Below, piece after piece: positions 62,220-64,000 of a stretch of 64,000 nucleotides of DNA. Origin of the DNA: Bacillota bacterium (GTDB lineage Bacteria > Bacillota_I > Bacilli_A > Izemoplasmatales > Hujiaoplasmataceae); NCBI GenBank assembly GCA_018818595.1, contig JAHIRM010000026.1, forward strand, positions 1 through 64,000, written 5' to 3'. The notes under the pieces are model-generated. The model did no database searches. It saw nothing but the letters and a program-made list of their open reading frames with translations, and had not been told where the DNA came from. The first letter of the stretch is position 1; each line of letters begins with the position of its first letter. Both the position numbers and the translations under genes were made by a program.

Positions 62220-63419
62220 TTATTCAGGAATATAATCTTTGTAGTCCCATATCCATAAGTTTTGTGCTTTAGCAAACCCCATTACCGTTCTGTTCTCCCG
62301 AAAACTTGGAAATATCGTTTCTGTGTTCAAGATGCTGTTTAATTCATAGGTTACGACACATTTAATTTCAATTGGTGTACTATATTCCTCATCTAAAAGA
62401 ATCATCGGCAATTCATAATCGTTTTGTTCTAATTCAAACACATAGTTATAATCTCCATTGATACTATTGATTAAGATTCCCTCCGCTATCAAATTGTCAC
62501 TCATGTATACCTTCAAATAAGGGTTTTGGATATTCTGATCTAACTGCACTAGATAATCAATATTAATACTAAAATGTCTAATATCAGTGTTTGAATCATC
62601 TTGACTCACGTGCATATAAAAGCTATCATCAACGCTACTGGATGTATAGTTATATAAATAATTCAAGGGTTTAGTAAATATATATGTTTCTGTGGCCGAT
62701 AAGGCAAATATTAAAATATATGACAATGCAATTGCCTTAAGCCCCTTCAAAGTAATCCTAACAGGCTTTTTATCTCTAATACCAGTATGTAATCGAATGT
62801 CTGTCTGAAAAAGAATTACTCCAACTAGGCCAACAGATATAATAATAAAGCCAAAGATATAAAGAAAAATAGTTGAAAATCCAGTTATTTCAAATTCCAA
62901 TAGAGCTGCTAGTGAAATAGCAAGTACCAATGAATACAATATGAGACTCAATAATCTACTTAAGTTCACTTTATGATTGGATAGTAGATTGAAAAATGTT
63001 TCCAACAATGCTATTGAAATCATCAGTCCAACTGGTACCAAGACCCATTGAAGATTGTTATACAATACCATTCTTCCTAACGTAAAAATATCTCCTATAA
63101 TAGCAACTCCATACGCTACCGTAAAAAACAATAACACGAGTATCCCAAGAAAAATAATCGCCATTGGTATTGACATTAAAACAACAGATTTTTTATTTCG
63201 ATAATCAATAATTATATTACCGCCATCCATCACCAACTCATCAACAGAAACTTTAAATATTTTAGCGAGATTCTTGATATTATACAAGTCAGGTAATCCC
63301 TCTTCTCTTTCCCACTTGCTTATGGCTTGTCTACTTACACCAAGTTTATCTGCTAGATCACCTTGAGACATATTATGTTTTAATCTTAACTCTTGTATTT
63401 TTTTAGCTATATATTCCAT
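62220..63419 (-). CDS. XRE-type regulator with membrane domain, copy 2
   Basis: A classical XRE helix-turn-helix (residues about 5-62: MSQGDLADKLGVSRQAISKWEREEGLPDLYNIKNLAKIFKVSVDEL) is followed by about six transmembrane segments (about 78-260) and a C-terminal extracytoplasmic domain of about 130 residues. The plan equals that of the neighbouring gene, but the sensory part is different, so each probably senses its own signal. AAGGAG eight bases upstream supports the start. A TATACT box (63445-63440) is a possible -10 with a poor -35. Confidence 0.88.
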   Translation of the reverse strand: MEYIAKKIQELRLKHNMSQGDLADKLGVSRQAISKWEREEGLPDLYNIKNLAKIFKVSVDELVMDGGNIIIDYRNKKSVVLMSIPMAIIFLGILVLLFFTVAYGVAIIGDIFTLGRMVLYNNLQWVLVPVGLMISIALLETFFNLLSNHKVNLSRLLSLILYSLVLAISLAALLEFEITGFSTIFLYIFGFIIISVGLVGVILFQTDIRLHTGIRDKKPVRITLKGLKAIALSYILIFALSATETYIFTKPLNYLYNYTSSSVDDSFYMHVSQDDSNTDIRHFSINIDYLVQLDQNIQNPYLKVYMSDNLIAEGILINSINGDYNYVFELEQNDYELPMILLDEEYSTPIEIKCVVTYELNSILNTETIFPSFRENRTVMGFAKAQNLWIWDYKDYIPE

Positions 63420-63683
63420 GTTATCAACTCCTTGTCATAAGTATACCAAAAGACACGAAAAATGAATATGACATATTTATTGCTTTTTAGCAACTAATCG
63501 TTGCCCCATATAAATTGTAGCATAAATAGCACAAATACAATGTAAATGTTTAAAAAATGTAGAATGAATTCTTTGAAAATACTAAAAAATTATTTCTTCA
63601 AAAAACCCCTATTACAACATAATTTTAACAACTCTTTTTGTTTGAAAAAGTGTTTAAAAATGAGGGCATTTATAAAACAAAAA

Positions 63684-63727
63684 CCCGAGAACACATAGAC
63701 AGTATGCGAATACTGCTGTTTCTCGGG
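63684..63727 (-). terminator. Terminator-like hairpin behind the tRNA/tmRNA-like fragment
   Basis: CCCGAGAA and TTCTCGGG arms enclose a second stem (ACAGTAT..ATACTG). On the minus strand TTTTTGTTTT follows. Confidence 0.8.
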
Positions 63728-63740
63728 ATACGGGTCTAAA

Positions 63741-63772
63741 TGGTGCAGCTGAGGCGATTTGACCCCCTGTCC
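63741..63772 (-). ncRNA. Fragment resembling the 3' end of tRNA-Ala or tmRNA
   Basis: On the minus strand the fragment reads GGACAGGGGGTC, then AAATCGCCTC, then AGCTGCACCA. This follows the layout of a T arm, T loop (GTCAAAT in place of TTCRANY), acceptor strand and CCA end, as in tRNA-Ala and tmRNA 3' ends. The T stem has one mismatch. I do not see a 5' half or an anticodon stem upstream. It may be a relic, an attachment-site copy or part of an unrecognised RNA. A strong terminator-like hairpin follows. Confidence 0.45.
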
Positions 63773-64000
63773 AGATATATTTTGTTATATTCAAATTAAC
63801 TAATTATGTCATAATCTAAGAAAGTTAAATCTTTTTGTTATGAGGTTTATAACATAAGTTGCAATTACTTATGATACGGCTCAACGTATCACACTTAGGG
63901 AGAAAGAAATACTCCTATAGTTATTTGTAATATTGCTCTGTGTAAAAGTATTACATACAATTTAATATCAAAACGCTAATATTCCATAGCTTTGGTTTTT

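Larger units (their letters stand above)
63420..64000. other. Terminal region without protein genes
   Basis: No coding region longer than 60 codons is seen in these 581 bases. The region contains the hairpin and the tRNA/tmRNA-like 3' fragment listed separately. It also contains two back-to-back hairpins, CATAAGT..ACTTATG (63853-63873) and TGATACG..CGTATCA (63872-63891), which share two bases and so exclude one another. Confidence 0.5.

Noticed and set aside
63741-63891. Complete tmRNA gene
   Set aside because: Only a 3'-end-like segment is visible; neither a tag-peptide frame nor the 5' acceptor strand could be found upstream within the window.
1-64000. Mycoplasma-type genetic code with TGA as Trp
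   Set aside because: Several genes end cleanly at TGA with a following ribosome-binding site and start, and Trp is encoded by TGG.
1-64000. Insertion sequences, integrases, CRISPR arrays
   Set aside because: No transposase or recombinase motif and no regularly spaced repeats were found.

Overview
This window looks like a chromosomal segment of a low-GC, AT-rich bacterium of the Bacillota/Mycoplasmatota type. The evidence is strong AGGAGG ribosome-binding sites, TTGACA/TATAAT promoters, many lipobox lipoproteins, a YtrA/YwaF/YxjI-type gene repertoire and intrinsic terminators. TGA is used as a stop (for example at the ends of the ABC permease near 30085 and of the AbiEi gene near 50864), so the genetic code is the standard one, not that of classical mycoplasmas. 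A free-living, Mollicutes-related lineage (Acholeplasma, Haloplasma or Izemoplasma-like) would fit, but that placement is inference. No rRNA gene, complete tRNA gene, CRISPR array, transposase or integrase was found.

Left third (1-30 kb): this part is dominated by surface proteins. It holds a secreted subtilase with InlB-type repeats and a small Ig-like lipoprotein (0.2-3.6 kb), a membrane diguanylate cyclase (4.1-5.2 kb), and an SDR oxidoreductase. Then come three tandem, nearly identical 2.9-kb lipoprotein genes (6.6-15.7 kb), each combining RCC1-like repeats, a short BspA-like LRR and a C-terminal FGE/C-type-lectin-like domain. Next, on the minus strand, are a cold-shock protein, a heliorhodopsin (16.3-17.1 kb), a BspA-like LRR lipoprotein, a two-gene membrane operon, a Cthe_2159-type carbohydrate-binding lipoprotein and a 1790-residue InlB-repeat lipoprotein. 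The giant lipoprotein ends an apparent four-gene operon that begins with a YwaF-like membrane protein fused to an ABC ATPase.

Middle (34-47 kb): this part holds a cyclophilin and a YtrA-type ABC operon with its GntR regulator and a likely operator. It also holds a MacB/FtsX-type ABC protein with an accessory membrane protein, a second SDR and a DUF308 protein. A tightly overlapped operon follows: glycyl radical enzyme, activase, FMN-split-barrel protein and FCD-type GntR regulator. A perfect GTGGTA/TACCAC operator sits at the start site of that operon.

Right third (47-64 kb): this part holds a YxjI-like protein, a repetitive lipoprotein, an AbiEi/AbiEii type IV toxin-antitoxin pair with a probable autorepression operator, and a double GNAT acetyltransferase. 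A HutC-type regulator is divergent from an EIIC-like transporter and a TIM-barrel enzyme. After that come a two-gene ABC exporter, a small membrane protein and two XRE regulators with membrane domains. The last 580 bases hold a terminator-like hairpin behind a fragment that resembles the 3' end of tRNA-Ala or tmRNA.

The most notable items are the heliorhodopsin, the triple RCC1/FGE-like lipoprotein array, the glycyl radical enzyme operon of unknown substrate, the HutC-controlled transporter/TIM-barrel pair, and the YwaF-ABC fusion with a perfect internal ribosome-binding site.
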